Of a stretch of 64,000 nt of DNA, positions 46,329 through 56,760 are shown one piece after another. The first letter of the stretch is position 1. The number at the start of each line of letters is the position of its first letter. Source of the DNA: Linum tenue. Lineage: Eukaryota; Streptophyta; Magnoliopsida; Malpighiales; Linaceae. The DNA is taken from positions 11,743,475 through 11,807,474 of the forward strand of contig CAMGYJ010000008.1 of assembly GCA_946122785.1 (NCBI GenBank). Direction: 5' to 3'. A program made the translations under genes and the position numbers. The notes beneath the pieces were generated by a model. That model was not told where the DNA came from and ran no database searches. It saw only the letters and a list, made by a program, of their open reading frames with translations.

Positions 46329-49300
46329 ATGTCTGGTGGAGGAGGAGACAAAGATCATCCAGATCCAGCAACCCAAGCAGGCGACGACAGCAACAGTAAT
46401 ACCCACGGGGGCTCACTAAAATCTTCTCCGCTCAGCAAGATTGATTCCTCCAGGGGTTCAGCGATGGCGGCAGCCGCAGCTGCGGCGGCGGCGTCATCAA
46501 AGCCTCAAGAGCTCACCCTGAGCTACCTCTGCGGGCAAAATCAGTCCAAGCTGGGTCTGGGTTTTGACGAAAAGGGGAAAGAAGCTATCTTCTCCGCAGA
46601 AGCCAATAGCAACGGGGTTTCACCTTCATCTCCGCTCAACAAGATCGATTCCCTCAAGGATTCAAACATGGCAGCGGGGACGGTAGAAAAGCCGCCGCAA
46701 GAGCTCACTCTAAGCTACCTCTGTGATAACAATCAGCCCAAGCTGGGTCTGGGTTTCGGTGAAAAGGGGAAAGAAGTCGTCTTTTCTAAAGGTGGTTGTT
46801 CGGATCGTCATCAGGAGAAGTGGGTCGAGAGGGATTTCTTGAATCTCAGCGAGACCGAGTTCAATTCCTGCAAGAGAAACTCCCACTATGCTGATGAGGA
46901 GGCGGCGGAAGGAGAAGATGAAGCTGGGATGGAGAAGAAGAAGATTAAGAAGCCCAAGCTTGAAGGGAGCCTTAACTTGTCTTTAGCTCTCCCTGACGTT
47001 TCTCTCTCGTTGCCTGCCTCCAATGCTCTTCTGCAAATTGGGGTCAAAGCGAAGCCTGTGGGCTTAGTAGCTCCTGCTTCTGTAGCGCCAGCGCCTTCAA
47101 ACAACAACACTCAGACGACGTGTTCTGATGATTTCACAGCTCCTTGTTCACTTTCCTGCTCCTTTTCGCATGCCTTCTCCCACAACCCAAGCTGCTCCAT
47201 GACCCGTAACTCCACTGAGAATTATAGAGAAGACCCAATTTGGTGTGTGGTGGGGAAGGAACTAATGGCTCTGTTCACAGCAGGTTTAGGCCTATTGGAG
47301 ATGGGATTGTTGCTCTCCACAGTAACAATGAAGGAATTAATGGGGGATTTGGTGTGCTGCAAGGTAATCGTGTTTCAAACAAGGATTCCTGCAATAACGA
47401 TAGTGTCTGTAGAGCTACTAGTTCTGATAATATTTCGTTTTACCCATCGGTATTGCCTGCTAGGCCACGTATGGATACGTATTCTGGCGATTCCAGGAAG
47501 AAAGATTCTGGGAATCTGAGAGGTTTAGAAGATGGAGATGGTGGTGGGAGAGGTAGAAAACAGTTGTCTAGGCCAGAGAGAATCGTGCGTGAGATTGTTT
47601 CGGAGTCTATTCCTGTCATGGCTCAAATCATCCAGGAACTTACTCAAGAGATGTTGAATTCAATTAGGGACTATGTGAAAGATCTTGTTTCAGTGGCTGA
47701 CAAGAGAGAAGAGTTAGTAACCCTTCAGAACCGTTTGAATAGAAGGTCTGATCTAACCAAGGAGTCACTTTTGAAATGCCAACGGAACCAACTAGAGATA
47801 TTGGTTGCAGTGAGAATGGGACTGGTGAGCTTTATGACTGGGAAACTCCGTCTTGCTACCACCGAACTCATAGAGATGTTCTTGTTTGTTAGGTGTAGGA
47901 ATGTGAACTGCAAGAGTATATTGCCCGTTGAAGACTGTGACTGTAAGTTTTGCTCGGCAGATAACGGGTTCTGTAGCTCGTGCATGTGTGCAGTTTGCAT
48001 GAAGTTTGACTGTGCAAGCAATACTTGTAGTTGGGTGGGTTGTGATGTTTGCTCACATTGGTGCCATGCTGCCTGTGGAGTACAGAAGAATCTAGTCAGG
48101 CCAGGACCTAGCTTGAAGGGTCCACCAGGGACTAGTGAGATTCAGTTTCACTGTATTGCATGCAATCATGCTTCCGAGATGTTTGGGTTTGTCAAAGACG
48201 TATTCACTTGCTGTGCTAAGGATTGGGGGTTTGAAACTCTGTTGAAGGAGCTTGATTGCGTGAGGAAGATTTTCAGGGGGAGCGATGATTTTAAAGGGAA
48301 AGAATTGCACACCAAAGCTGACGGGTTGATCTCCAAGCTTGAAAGCAAACTCATATCTCCTTCAGATGCTTGCCACATCATTCTCAAGTTCTTCAACTGT
48401 AAGTGTGACTGGGTTATAAACTTCTACTTACGCCACCCATTAAGTATATTGTGTGAGAACTTATTCTGTAGATGTCCGGCTCATTGTTCCTTAGTTTATT
48501 TCTTGTCATAAATCACTCATTATGGTGTGTTGACCCTAAACTTAAGATCATGTCCTTCAGAACACCAAGTATCAGCTAAAGATAAATGACTGGACTTCTA
48601 TACGTCATCCTGGAGTTTGAATAAACATAGTTAAAATTTACCCAGCTCAAATATGCCGTGATACCCTTTAATTGTTTGATATTCATCCTTTGTTCTTGGA
48701 AGTTGGGTTATTCTAACCGAGTCCACTAGAGACCATAGAATACGAGAATGGTTGAGTATGTTGTCACTTGCTGATTTAATCCCTCTGAGTGAACTGTTAG
48801 CCCTTCAATTTTTGGTGGACTTTTCGCTTTCAGGTTTTCCCATCTGGCAAGAAACATATCTCAATATTAGATAGTTGTTATTAGGGGTGTGCTTGCTGTG
48901 TCTGAGATGCTGAGCAGGTTTGGTACCTTATTGTTGGAAATGACCTCTCGAGTTATGCAAGTTGGTGCTTTTTTCTCTAACTGCTGTTTAGGCTGGCTTC
49001 TCAAGTAACCCAAAACTCACTTATGCCCAAGGCATTCAAAAATATACCGAGTTTAGAACTCTCCCTTCATTTCAGTAGCCTGGTTAGTATAATTTCACCT
49101 GCCTTGTTCTTGCATGTCATTCATCTACTCTCCCCTACATGTATCTTCCTTTTCTATGCTTCTGTTTGTCAGCAACCATATATGTAAAGTTCTCTGAACT
49201 TTGCTCCTATGAATAATTAGATGCAGATCGCCTACTGGGTTTCCCTGCCGGTCCCTCTGTCAAAGAATTGATGCCCCGTAATACTGAATCCAGCATTAGA

Positions 49301-49831
49301 AAAGAATCAGCAGCACCAATTCCACAATACACTTCTCTTCCTCCAAGATATGCTGTTTACAACAACAACAATAATTCCAACGACGACACAAACAACAGTG
49401 TCTCAGGTTCTTCAACTGGCCGACTTGGCAATGAACAACTGAAAACTGCCCTACTGATGGGTGACCTGAAGATGGAAGATGAGTATCGCCTATCAGCAAG
49501 GAAAGATGCGATTGAGAGCTTGGAGAGCATTGTGAGGATGAAAGAAGCCGAGTCCAGGATGTTCCAGAGCAAGGCGGATGAGGCGAGGCGAGAAGCTGAC
49601 GGGTTGAGGCGAATAATTCAGTTCAGGACGGAGAAGTTTGAGGACGAGTATGCTCACAAGCTATCAAGACTGTGCCTGCAAGATACCGAGGAAAGGAGGA
49701 GGAAGAAGCTGGACGAGCTCAAGAAATTGGAGAGCTCACAGTGTGAGTACCACAGCATGAAGTTGAGAATGCAGGCTGAGATTGCTGGGTTGCTGAAGAG
49801 AATGGAAGCTACAAAACAGCAGTGGGTTTAG
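46329..49831 (+). pseudogene. OBE4: OBERON3/4 (TITANIA)-like PHD-finger protein, copy 2, one 2 bp frameshift
   Basis: Exon 1 is 46329-48398 and exon 2 is 49221-49831 (TAG). The order is as in copy 1, and here exon 2 is fully open: ADRLLGFPAGPSVKELMPR, a linker, then a long coiled coil (ESIVRMKEAESRMFQSKADE, MKLRMQAEIAGLLKRMEATK). The N-terminus has the ELTLSYLC module twice (about residues 62-90 and 126-155). Near 47242-47250 the sequence TGGTGTGTGGTGG has two bases more than copy 1 (TGGTGTGGTGG). The frame is lost there and continues in another frame for the rest of exon 1, through the helical domain and PHD finger. Unless the 2 bp are an assembly error, this copy cannot make PHD protein from its first ATG. 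Copies 1 and 2 are a tandem duplication about 3.9 kb apart. Confidence 0.8.
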
Positions 49832-49841
49832 CAGCAACGAT

Positions 49842-49925
49842 GGTGTTTATCTGTTGTTGTTAGTTACGTTCTAACTTCCTAACGGTGTTTATCTGTTGTT
49901 GTTAGTTACGTTCTAACTTCCTAAC
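49842..49925. repeat. 42 bp exact tandem duplication in the 3' UTR of OBERON-like copy 2
   Basis: GGTGTTTATCTGTTGTTGTT... through CTTCCTAAC is present at 49842-49883 and again at 49884-49925 without a difference I can see. Confidence 0.9.
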
Positions 49926-50253
49926 GTTTAGTCTCTCATTGATGGGTTTAGGAGCTGAGTTGTTCTATTTTTTAAGCTCAAAGATGGGTGCCTTCTTTGT
50001 TGGTTTTGTCTTGCGGGTTGTTTTAGAGGTTTGGCAATTTTGGTACATTTGTGTAGTTGTGTAACTGAAGAATGTCTCAAGCAACGAATGATACAAATAT
50101 GAATAGAAGGATTCTCTGTGTTGTGTGTATGTGTTTCTTCTACGCGTTCTGAATTTACTAATCAACTGAATGTATATATAAACAAGTAATAGTCCACTTG
50201 AAAATGTAACCAGACAATTTACTATTGAACGCGTGTACCGTTCCGTCAAGTTT

Positions 50254-50303
50254 TCCATCCAATCGTAGTAGTTAAGCTTTCCATCCAATCGTAGTAGTTA
50301 AGC
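50254..50303. repeat. Short tandem duplication (about 25 bp)
   Basis: TCCATCCAATCGTAGTAGTTAAGC occurs twice in a row. No function suggested. Confidence 0.8.
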
Positions 50304-51036
50304 GGAAAGTGAAAGATCACCCCAGTCACATCATGTAAAACATGAAAGGGGAGTACGCTTTTTCACCCCAAAGACCCTCGACACTGTTTCAATTCTTGGC
50401 GTTTTGTGAGCAACGGGTAAAAGAGCTTCTAATATATAGCTTCCCACGCAATAGTACCTTCCCTGTCCCGCAGCAGTCAACCATACCTTCCTTTGCGACA
50501 TTACCCCAAAACTCGCATGCCTTTATTTTTCTGTGACCAGAAGCCCTTCCCTTGCCCATCGCCATCAGTGTGTATGTCCACTGTCAAAGACCTGAAAAGT
50601 CCTACCACATCACGTCATCAATTAGAGGTGGCCATGCTTTTCGTATCTCCGTCTCACCCCCAAAATCCGCAATCGCCACGCTTCAGTCATCTCCCATCCT
50701 CTGTTGGTTTGCTTCTCGATGTTGCAACCTCTGCATAACCTACCCCTAACACGCCTCCTCCCACGATTTTTCTAGATTGGCTCTTACTCTTTGAGTGTAG
50801 ACTTCTCTCTTCTCTCCATCAATTTTCTTTTTTCGTCTCCACCTTCAATTCAGTTATTCATCTCTCCCTTCTTGCCTATAATCAATCCCATACCCCAATC
50901 ACTTTTATCCTTCCTCAATCTTCCGAACTCCAGAGAGAGTGAGAATCCACCATTTACGCCGGGGAGGAGCAACTGCAACGGAGTTCTCTTGGATATCTTC
51001 CTCTTGGAGCTTCGATCCCAACACCTTCCTGCAAAT

Positions 51037-51096
51037 ATGAAAGCAGCGCCACAATTGTGGAATCTACTTCCGGCTGGGCCACTTTCTCCGGATTAT
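51037..51096 (+). CDS. First coding exon of an unidentified gene, followed by an intron holding the LARD
   Basis: ATG 51037 in the context AAATATGAAA opens 20 codons (MKAAPQLWNLLPAGPLSPDY) and ends at a strong donor TAT|GTGAGT (51097). Upstream 50790-51000 is pyrimidine-rich, like a plant 5' UTR. The intron is interrupted by the LTR element at 51141. I could not identify the next exon with certainty: a 50-codon open frame at 55680-55832 (MGGAEKVKIEHG...) is a candidate but its acceptor and phase do not fit. I do not recognise the protein. Confidence 0.4.
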
Positions 51097-51140
51097 GTGA
51101 GTTCTCTTTGATTCTTCTGCAATTTCTCAAATTTGCTTCC

Positions 51141-51486
51141 TGTTTGAGCCTAGAATGTACTAGGCGGTTATGGGGCTCTGATCTGGACTCCTTCGTCTGA
51201 TCTCCTCGAGAGGGGAAGAACCTGTGAGGCGGGGGGCGGCCCCCGGGATCTACGCTCCGACGCCCAAGTTAGTACGATATAGGAGAGTGTATGGTATGTA
51301 GAGAGAGTTTAGAGAGAGAGACCTTAGGGGAAAGTGAGGAAGGGAAGAAGAGGGATCTTTGTCTTGGAGGCTTTGGCCTCCTTATATAGAGCTTGGGCCT
51401 CCTTGAGTGGGCTTGGGCCTGAGACGTCTTACGGTGGGCTTGGGCCCGTTTATAGTCGTGTAGGCATATTAATCCGTATCCCAACA
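51141..51486 (-). repeat. LARD 3' LTR
   Basis: 346 bp; one copy of the 20 bp unit GGGCCTCCTTGAGTGGGCTT. Confidence 0.9.
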
Positions 51487-51824
51487 ATTGCCCCTTTACT
51501 TCTTGTATTCTGTAAGAATGGAAGGAGTAATATAATGCGTTAATCGTGTATTAATTTGCCTTACTTGCGAATCCAGATGATGCGGTTTGCCCCTTGTGTG
51601 AGTTGCGTGATTATTTCTTCTGCCCCTTGCTTATCTTTCGATGTCTTGAACTAAAGCTCTCAAGTCGTTAAGAGTTCCTTCGCTAGTCCATTGTTGTTAG
51701 CGCTAGTAGACCATAATTGCGACCTAGGTAGGGTGGCCCCCACGGCTTGAGAGTTTTAACTCGAAACGCTCTTGCTAGTGTTTCCTCGCTTACTGGGGTG
51801 TGCTTCTGCTTCGCTTCCGGAGAA

Positions 51825-52710
51825 GCGCATTAGTCTTTCGACTTCTTGGAAAGTGCATTGCTCCCGGGATTTCCTGAGAAGTGCATTGCTCCTCGGCTTC
51901 CTGGGAAGCGCATCGCTCCTCGGCTTACTGGGAAGCGCATCTCTCCTTTGGCTTTCCTGGAAGCGCTTTGCTCCTCGGCTTCCTGAGAAGCGCATTGTTC
52001 CTTTACTTCCTGGGAAGCGCATTGCTCCTTCCGCTTCCTGAGAAGCGCATCGCTCCTGCGCTTTCTGGGAAGCGCATCTCTCCTTTGGCTTTCCTGGAAG
52101 CGCTTTGCTCCTCGGCTTCCTGAGAAGGAAGCGCATTGTTCCTTTACTTCCTGGGAAGCGCATTGCTCCTTCCGCTTCCTGAGAAGCGCATCGCTCCTGC
52201 GCTTTCTGGGAAGCGCATCTCTCCTTTGGCTTTCCTGGAAGCGCTTTGCTCCTCGGCTTCCTGAGAAGGAAGCGCATTGCTCCTTCGCTTCCTGGGAAGC
52301 GCATCGCTTCCTCGGCTTCCTGAGAAGCGCATCGCTCCTCGGCTTCCTGGGAAGCGCGTCGCTCCCTCACTTCCTGGGAAGCGCATTGCTTCCTCGGCTT
52401 CCTGAGAAGCGCATCGCTCCTCGGCTTTCTGGGAAGCGCGTCGCTCCTTCACTTCCTGGGAAGCGCACCTCTCCTCGGCTTCCTGGGAAGCGCATTGCTC
52501 CTTGGCTTCCTTGGAAGTGCGTTGCTCCTTCGCTTCCTGGGAGGTGCATTGCTCCTTCTCTTCCTGGGAAGCGCATTGCTTCCTCGGCTTCCTGGGAAGC
52601 GCATTGCTCCTTGGCTTCCTTGGAAGTGCATTGCTCCTTCGCTTCCTGGGAAGCGCATTGCTTCCTCGGCTTCCTGGGAAGCGCGTCGCTCCTTCGGTTT
52701 CCAACCTCAT
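51825..52710. repeat. LARD interior: ~27 bp tandem repeat with ~140 bp higher-order period
   Basis: The unit is close to CTTCCTGGGAAGCGCATTGC plus CTCCTCGG. Higher-order copies begin GGCTTTCCTGGAAGCGC near 51950, 52087 and 52228 (periods 137 and 141). Because the unit is often a multiple of three and lacks stops, several frames on both strands stay open; these are not genes. Confidence 0.9.
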
Positions 52711-52779
52711 GGGAGGCGCTCCGTCTTTCCAGACTTTTGAGAGGCGTGTGTCTTCAAGCCTAACCCGGAGGTTAGAGAT

Positions 52780-53070
52780 ATGTATTTGAGCAACGTCCGG
52801 AGAAGATAGGTGTTCCTTTTCAAGCCTACCCCGGAGGTGGGAGGCGTGAATCATTACTCGGAGGCGGAAAGCATTCCCGGAGGGAGCATCGCTCGGAGGC
52901 GGGAGCATTCCTGAGAGGGAGCATCGCTCTGAGGCGGTTTTTGAGCCTTGCCCGAAGGCGGAAGGCGTGAATCGTTCCCCGGAGGGAGCATCGCTCGGAG
53001 GCGGGAAGCATTCTCCGGAGAGAGCGTCGCTCGGAGGCGGGAATCTTCGAGCCTAGCCCGGAGGCGTGAG
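52780..53070. repeat. LARD interior: GGAGGCGGGA-type short repeat
   Basis: Irregular repetition of CCCGGAGG(T/C)GGGAGGCGTGAATC and GGAGGGAGCATCGCTC units. No coding role. Confidence 0.7.
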
Positions 53071-53267
53071 TCTTCGAGTATCCAGGAAAGATGCATGTGG
53101 CTAGGGCCCAATATATTTAAAGTATAAATATAGCATAGAGAGCGCCTAGCATAATAATAATGAACCGCTTTGCATAAGATATAACTCTGTAAAATTGACT
53201 TAGCTTAAGAGAAGTTGGAGAACGGTTAAGTATTGGCTGCTGCATTATTGATCAGCAACCAGTCCTA

Positions 53268-53321
53268 TAGCATACTGGTTGGCATGTCTATCATTTTCTG
53301 AGGGGTCGGCGGTTCGAAGGC
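53268..53321 (+). other. tRNA-like A/B-box module 1 in the LARD
   Basis: A box TAGCATACTGG at 53268-53278, B-box-like GGTTCGAAGGC at 53311-53321, 32 nt between. A D-stem (GCAT/ATGT) can form, but the T-stem and acceptor stem are poor. It is tRNA-related sequence, not a functional tRNA gene. Confidence 0.45.
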
Positions 53322-53385
53322 AGGTGGAGGCGGTTCTTCTGTTTATATTTTTGATAAGCTATGCGTCTGATACGAGCAGTGGGCC

Positions 53386-53556
53386 GTGGACGCGTGTATG
53401 GGCCGCCTAGTGGAGCTGGGCTTCAGAGGGCCTGTGTTGAACGTGGACGCGTGCATGGGCCGCCTAGTGGAGCTGGGCTTCAGAGGGCCTAAGTGTTGAA
53501 CGTGGACGCGTGCATGGGCCGCCTAGGGGAGCCGGGCTTCAGAGGGCCTGTGGTGA
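53386..53556. repeat. LARD interior: three copies of a ~58 bp unit
   Basis: GTGGACGCGTG(C/T)ATGGGCCGCC... to CTTCAGAGGGCCT starts at about 53386, 53443 and 53503. Confidence 0.88.
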
Positions 53557-53965
53557 AGTTGAATGCGGTCCGTGTCTCAAATGCGAAGCGAGCGGTTGGA
53601 TCCTATACTTTGTGGCGGAGGTTGTGGGCTTTGCGGTTGGAGATGAGACGCTGGCGAGGCGCGATGCGCCTGTCTGAAGCTGCGAAGTTGTTGATGTTGG
53701 GCCCCCAGGGAGGCGGCTCACCTGGGCTTCAATAACGATATGTGGGCCGCGAGTTAGATACGCGGGTCTGTATTGTGCGGTTGGCAGGTAGAGCAGGCCG
53801 GCTGGAGTCAAAGTGGGCCGGAAGCTTTCTATTCTAGGCGGACTGGACGCGCAACGACGAGACTTTGCGGGCTGAATGGATGCGGCCCATTCTACACGAA
53901 AGTGTTGATGATCTAGCATAATATGATATATTGACCGCGTTATAATTGTCACTAACATGTTGATG

Positions 53966-54019
53966 TAGTCCGTTGGTTGACAGCGTTGCTTGTCAAAGCT
54001 TGGTCAGCTGTTCGAAGGT
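53966..54019 (+). other. tRNA-like A/B-box module 2 in the LARD
   Basis: A-box-like TAGTCCGTTGG at 53966-53976 and B-box-like TGTTCGAAGGT at 54009-54019, again 32 nt apart. It is followed, like module 1, by GGTGGAG(G/C)CGGTT and a T-rich run. Confidence 0.4.
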
Positions 54020-54060
54020 GGGTGGAGCCGGTTATCTTCTTTTTTGCTGAATGTGTCTCG

Positions 54061-54162
54061 TCTTCCTTTGGGCAGAGCAGATGTGGAGAGAGAAGGCGTG
54101 GGCCGCGGGCCTCTTCCTTTGGGCAGAGCAGATGTGGAGAGAGAAGGCATGGGCCGCGGGCC
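54061..54162. repeat. LARD interior: 51 bp tandem duplication
   Basis: CTTCCTTTGGGCAGAGCAGA... to GGGCCGCGGGCC twice, with one or two differences. Confidence 0.9.
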
Positions 54163-54404
54163 GCTGAAGCTTGATGGATGCAGAGCGGATTGGGCTTTGG
54201 AGGCGGCCCGCTCCCTAATCGTGATGCAGGCCTCAAAACGGAAGCGGGTTGTGCTTGGAGTGCTATGCGGGCTCAGATCGGGCTGGGCGCATGGCAAGCC
54301 CAATGAGAGAAGATAGTCGGATTTGATAGGCGTCGGGTAAGTGGTTGGATCTTGAAACCGTCTAAATACTGAGCGGTTGTAATTGTAACCATAAGGCGTC
54401 CTTG

Positions 54405-54458
54405 TAGTGTCCTGGTCCGCGCACTTGCCGTTTGTCTGAGTGATGAAGGTTCGATTCC
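54405..54458 (+). other. tRNA-like A/B-box module 3 in the LARD
   Basis: A-box-like TAGTGTCCTGG at 54405-54415 and a perfect B box GGTTCGATTCC at 54448-54458, 32 nt apart. The acceptor arms do not pair. A run of T (TTTATTTTTT) follows about 18 nt downstream. Confidence 0.5.
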
Positions 54459-55225
54459 TTGAAGAAGCAGTACCCTTTATTTTTTGCAAAGTGAATGAGC
54501 TCTCCAAGTTATTGGGCCGCACTAGGTTAGGAGGTTGCAGGCTTCCGACGCTTTGGGCTTCCTAAGAGGGCTGTTTCATGCGAGTGGATGCTACGCGGGC
54601 CAAGTCATGGAGGTTGAGTATAGCTTTGGAAGCGGGCCGCATGGGAAGGATCAGACCACAGTGGGCCGCTGACGTGAACTTCGTCCAATGCGTGTGATCA
54701 AGTGGACCGCACAATATGCCATGGTATGCGTGCCTGACAGTGGGCCGCAGCAGGAGAAAGTGCAAGATGTAATGAGCCGCCCTCATATCAGAGTCTTCCA
54801 GGCTGGTCTGTCCTAGGGAAAAGAGAAAGTGACTGACACAAAGAGAAAGTGACTGACACAACAATATACTTTGCCTGATTTTGGGGATTTCCACTGTAGA
54901 ATAGCTGCTTTTCAGAAGAACGTGGGGAGAGAAAAATGATGTTGACTGTGATAGGACGTCTCCTTTTCCCGTCGGAGCTCCGGCGACGTCCCCATCTTCG
55001 ATGGCCGGAATCAGATCTTTGGGGATGGATAGGACAAGCTGCTGGGTAAGGACCATTGTCGACGGCTAGCTTCCACGGTGGAGGAGATATGTCGGGACCA
55101 TGGCCGGCGGTTGGTGCGGACTGGAGATTGGAGCTTTGGTGGAGGTTGCCGCTGCTTGTTGTTGGTAGAGGTGTGGTCTCCTCCCCTCTTTCGGAAATCA
55201 AACGAAAGGAGTGTCAGAATCTTGG

Positions 55226-55243
55226 CCCCAAGGTGGGCGCCAA
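55226..55243 (-). promoter_or_regulatory. LARD primer-binding site
   Basis: Minus-strand TGGCGCCCACCTTGGGGC, 2 nt after the LTR end, resembling the TGGCGCC-type sites of many plant gypsy and LARD elements. The cognate tRNA is not assigned here. Confidence 0.75.
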
Positions 55244-55245
55244 AT

Positions 55246-55611
55246 TGTTTGAGCCTAGAATGTACTAGGCGGTTATGGGGCTCTGATCTGGACTCCTTCG
55301 TCTGATCTCCTCGAGAGGGGAAGAACCTGTGAGGCGGGGGGCGGCCCCCGGGATCTACGCTCCGACGCCCAAGTTAGTACGATATAGGAGAGTGTATGGT
55401 ATGTAGAGAGAGTTTAGAGAGAGAGACCTTAGGGGAAAGTGAGGAAGGGAAGAAGAGGGATCTTTGTCTTGGAGGCTTTGGCCTCCTTATATAGAGCTTG
55501 GGCCTCCTTGAGTGGGCTTGGGCCTCCTTGAGTGGGCTTGGGCCTGAGACGTCTTACGGTGGGCTTGGGCCCGTTTATAGTCGTGTAGGCATATTAATCC
55601 GTATCCCAACA
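55246..55611 (-). repeat. LARD 5' LTR
   Basis: 366 bp; two copies of the 20 bp unit that is single in the other LTR. Otherwise I see no difference. Confidence 0.9.
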
Positions 55612-55616
55612 CTTCC

Positions 55617-56760
55617 TGTCTTTAGTTAAGACCTTATTTTGTCCATTGCGTGGTGAGGAGGAACAGGCTGTGCAGAATAATGGGAGGGGCAGAGAAAGTT
55701 AAAATCGAGCATGGGAATCAATCCCTTTCAAATAGAGTTGATCAGGTTGGAAGGCAATCATGGATTTCATCAGTGGAGGTGACCCCAAAGGCTGGGATGA
55801 TCCATGGGCTTATTATTGAATTGCCTTGATTATTCTTTTGGCCGCTCTTTAGATGGAAAATATGTTAAGTTCTTTTCTCATCTTTCTGATATTTATTAGT
55901 ATAATGAAAACAAGTCTATGGCAAATGCTGAACACTGTAAAAAGAGATGCGCAAAAGAGGTCATAGTGTGGGTTGAATAGCAGTGAAGTAACCACCAACA
56001 TTTGTTGACATTGTCGAAACTTGAAACTGGAATGAATTACCTATTGGAGGGCTCCTAATGAAGTGCCTTGACTTTGCTATGCTTTTCTGAAACATAGATA
56101 CCATAGCATGCCATTGCCACCATCATATGTTAAACTCCCTGACTAACGAAAAAACTTCATTAGGAGAAGACTTGGAGGATGCTGCAGCAACTTAGCAGTA
56201 GAAGAAGAAAGATCAGGACTGAGTGGCTTATAGTGAGAGAGGGAGAACAAGTGCCGGAGGGAGGAAGTGGTGAAGCACAAGACTTGGTAGAGGAGGAGAA
56301 AAACGCGCAAAAAGCCACCGCCATTTTCTTGGTTCCTCCCTTGAGCTTCGAAAACCTGGTACTTCCTTTTCCCAACACTGCGTCCACTTCTGCTGCTGTT
56401 TTTGTTTCTCTAGAATGAATGAAATGAAATGCAGAGTAAGAAGAAGAATAAGGAGAGGTGGAAGAAGGAAGAAAAATAGTCTTATGTGATGACCAATCAT
56501 GGGTAGACAAGTTTTCTATTAGACTGAAATATTATGGAACTTAGGTTGGGTTTCACGTTCTTTTTCTAGTTACATATTTCTATTGGGTGATTTGCTTTGT
56601 CCCATTTCTGAATATATAAGAACAAGTTCCAAATAAATTACTTCATGTATTGGTCACGTTGTTTGGTGTATGATGGGTTTTGCCTGGTGTCATCACAAGA
56701 GCTCAGTATTCTTGCTTATGCAATTTTGAATCTACACAATAAATAAAAGCCAAATGAGAA
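55617..56760. other. Intergenic or intronic DNA after the LARD
   Basis: Continuation of the sequence interrupted by the LARD. The only open frames are a 50-codon frame at 55680-55832 and overlapping frames on both strands around 56160-56510. None shows a family signature. Confidence 0.4.

Larger units (their letters stand above)
51141..55611 (-). mobile_element. LARD-like non-autonomous LTR element with near-identical LTRs
   Basis: LTRs 51141-51486 (346 bp) and 55246-55611 (366 bp), TGTTTGAGCC...CCCAACA on the plus strand, with CTTCC duplications at 51136-51140 and 55612-55616. Orientation is minus: a PBS-like TGGCGCCCACCTTGGGGC (55243-55226) follows the right LTR, a purine tract (AAGAAGTAAAGGGGCAA, near 51487-51507) precedes the left one, and TATATAAG lies in the LTR on the minus strand. 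The LTRs differ only by a 20 bp tandem duplication as far as I can see, so it is very young. The 3.8 kb interior has no gag, protease, RT or integrase. It carries tandem repeats and tRNA-like modules instead. Confidence 0.9.

Noticed and set aside
51756..52908. Long open frames (up to 254 codons) on both strands, rich in ALPRKPRSN- and MRFPGSEG-like repeats
   Set aside because: They are by-products of a stop-free tandem repeat inside the LARD; several frames on both strands are open at once.
53268..54458. Functional tRNA genes
   Set aside because: A and B boxes and spacing fit, but the acceptor and T stems do not pair properly; kept only as tRNA-like modules.
55680..55832. Second exon of the gene starting at 51037
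   Set aside because: The frame MGGAEKVKIEHG... is open for 50 codons, but available acceptors put it out of phase with the first exon and there is no family match.
56160..56510. Overlapping small frames, one with a hydrophobic start (MIGHHIRLFFFLLPP...), considered as a secreted peptide gene
   Set aside because: No conserved C-terminal peptide motif (CLE, IDA, PSK or similar) and both strands are open; not enough to call a gene.
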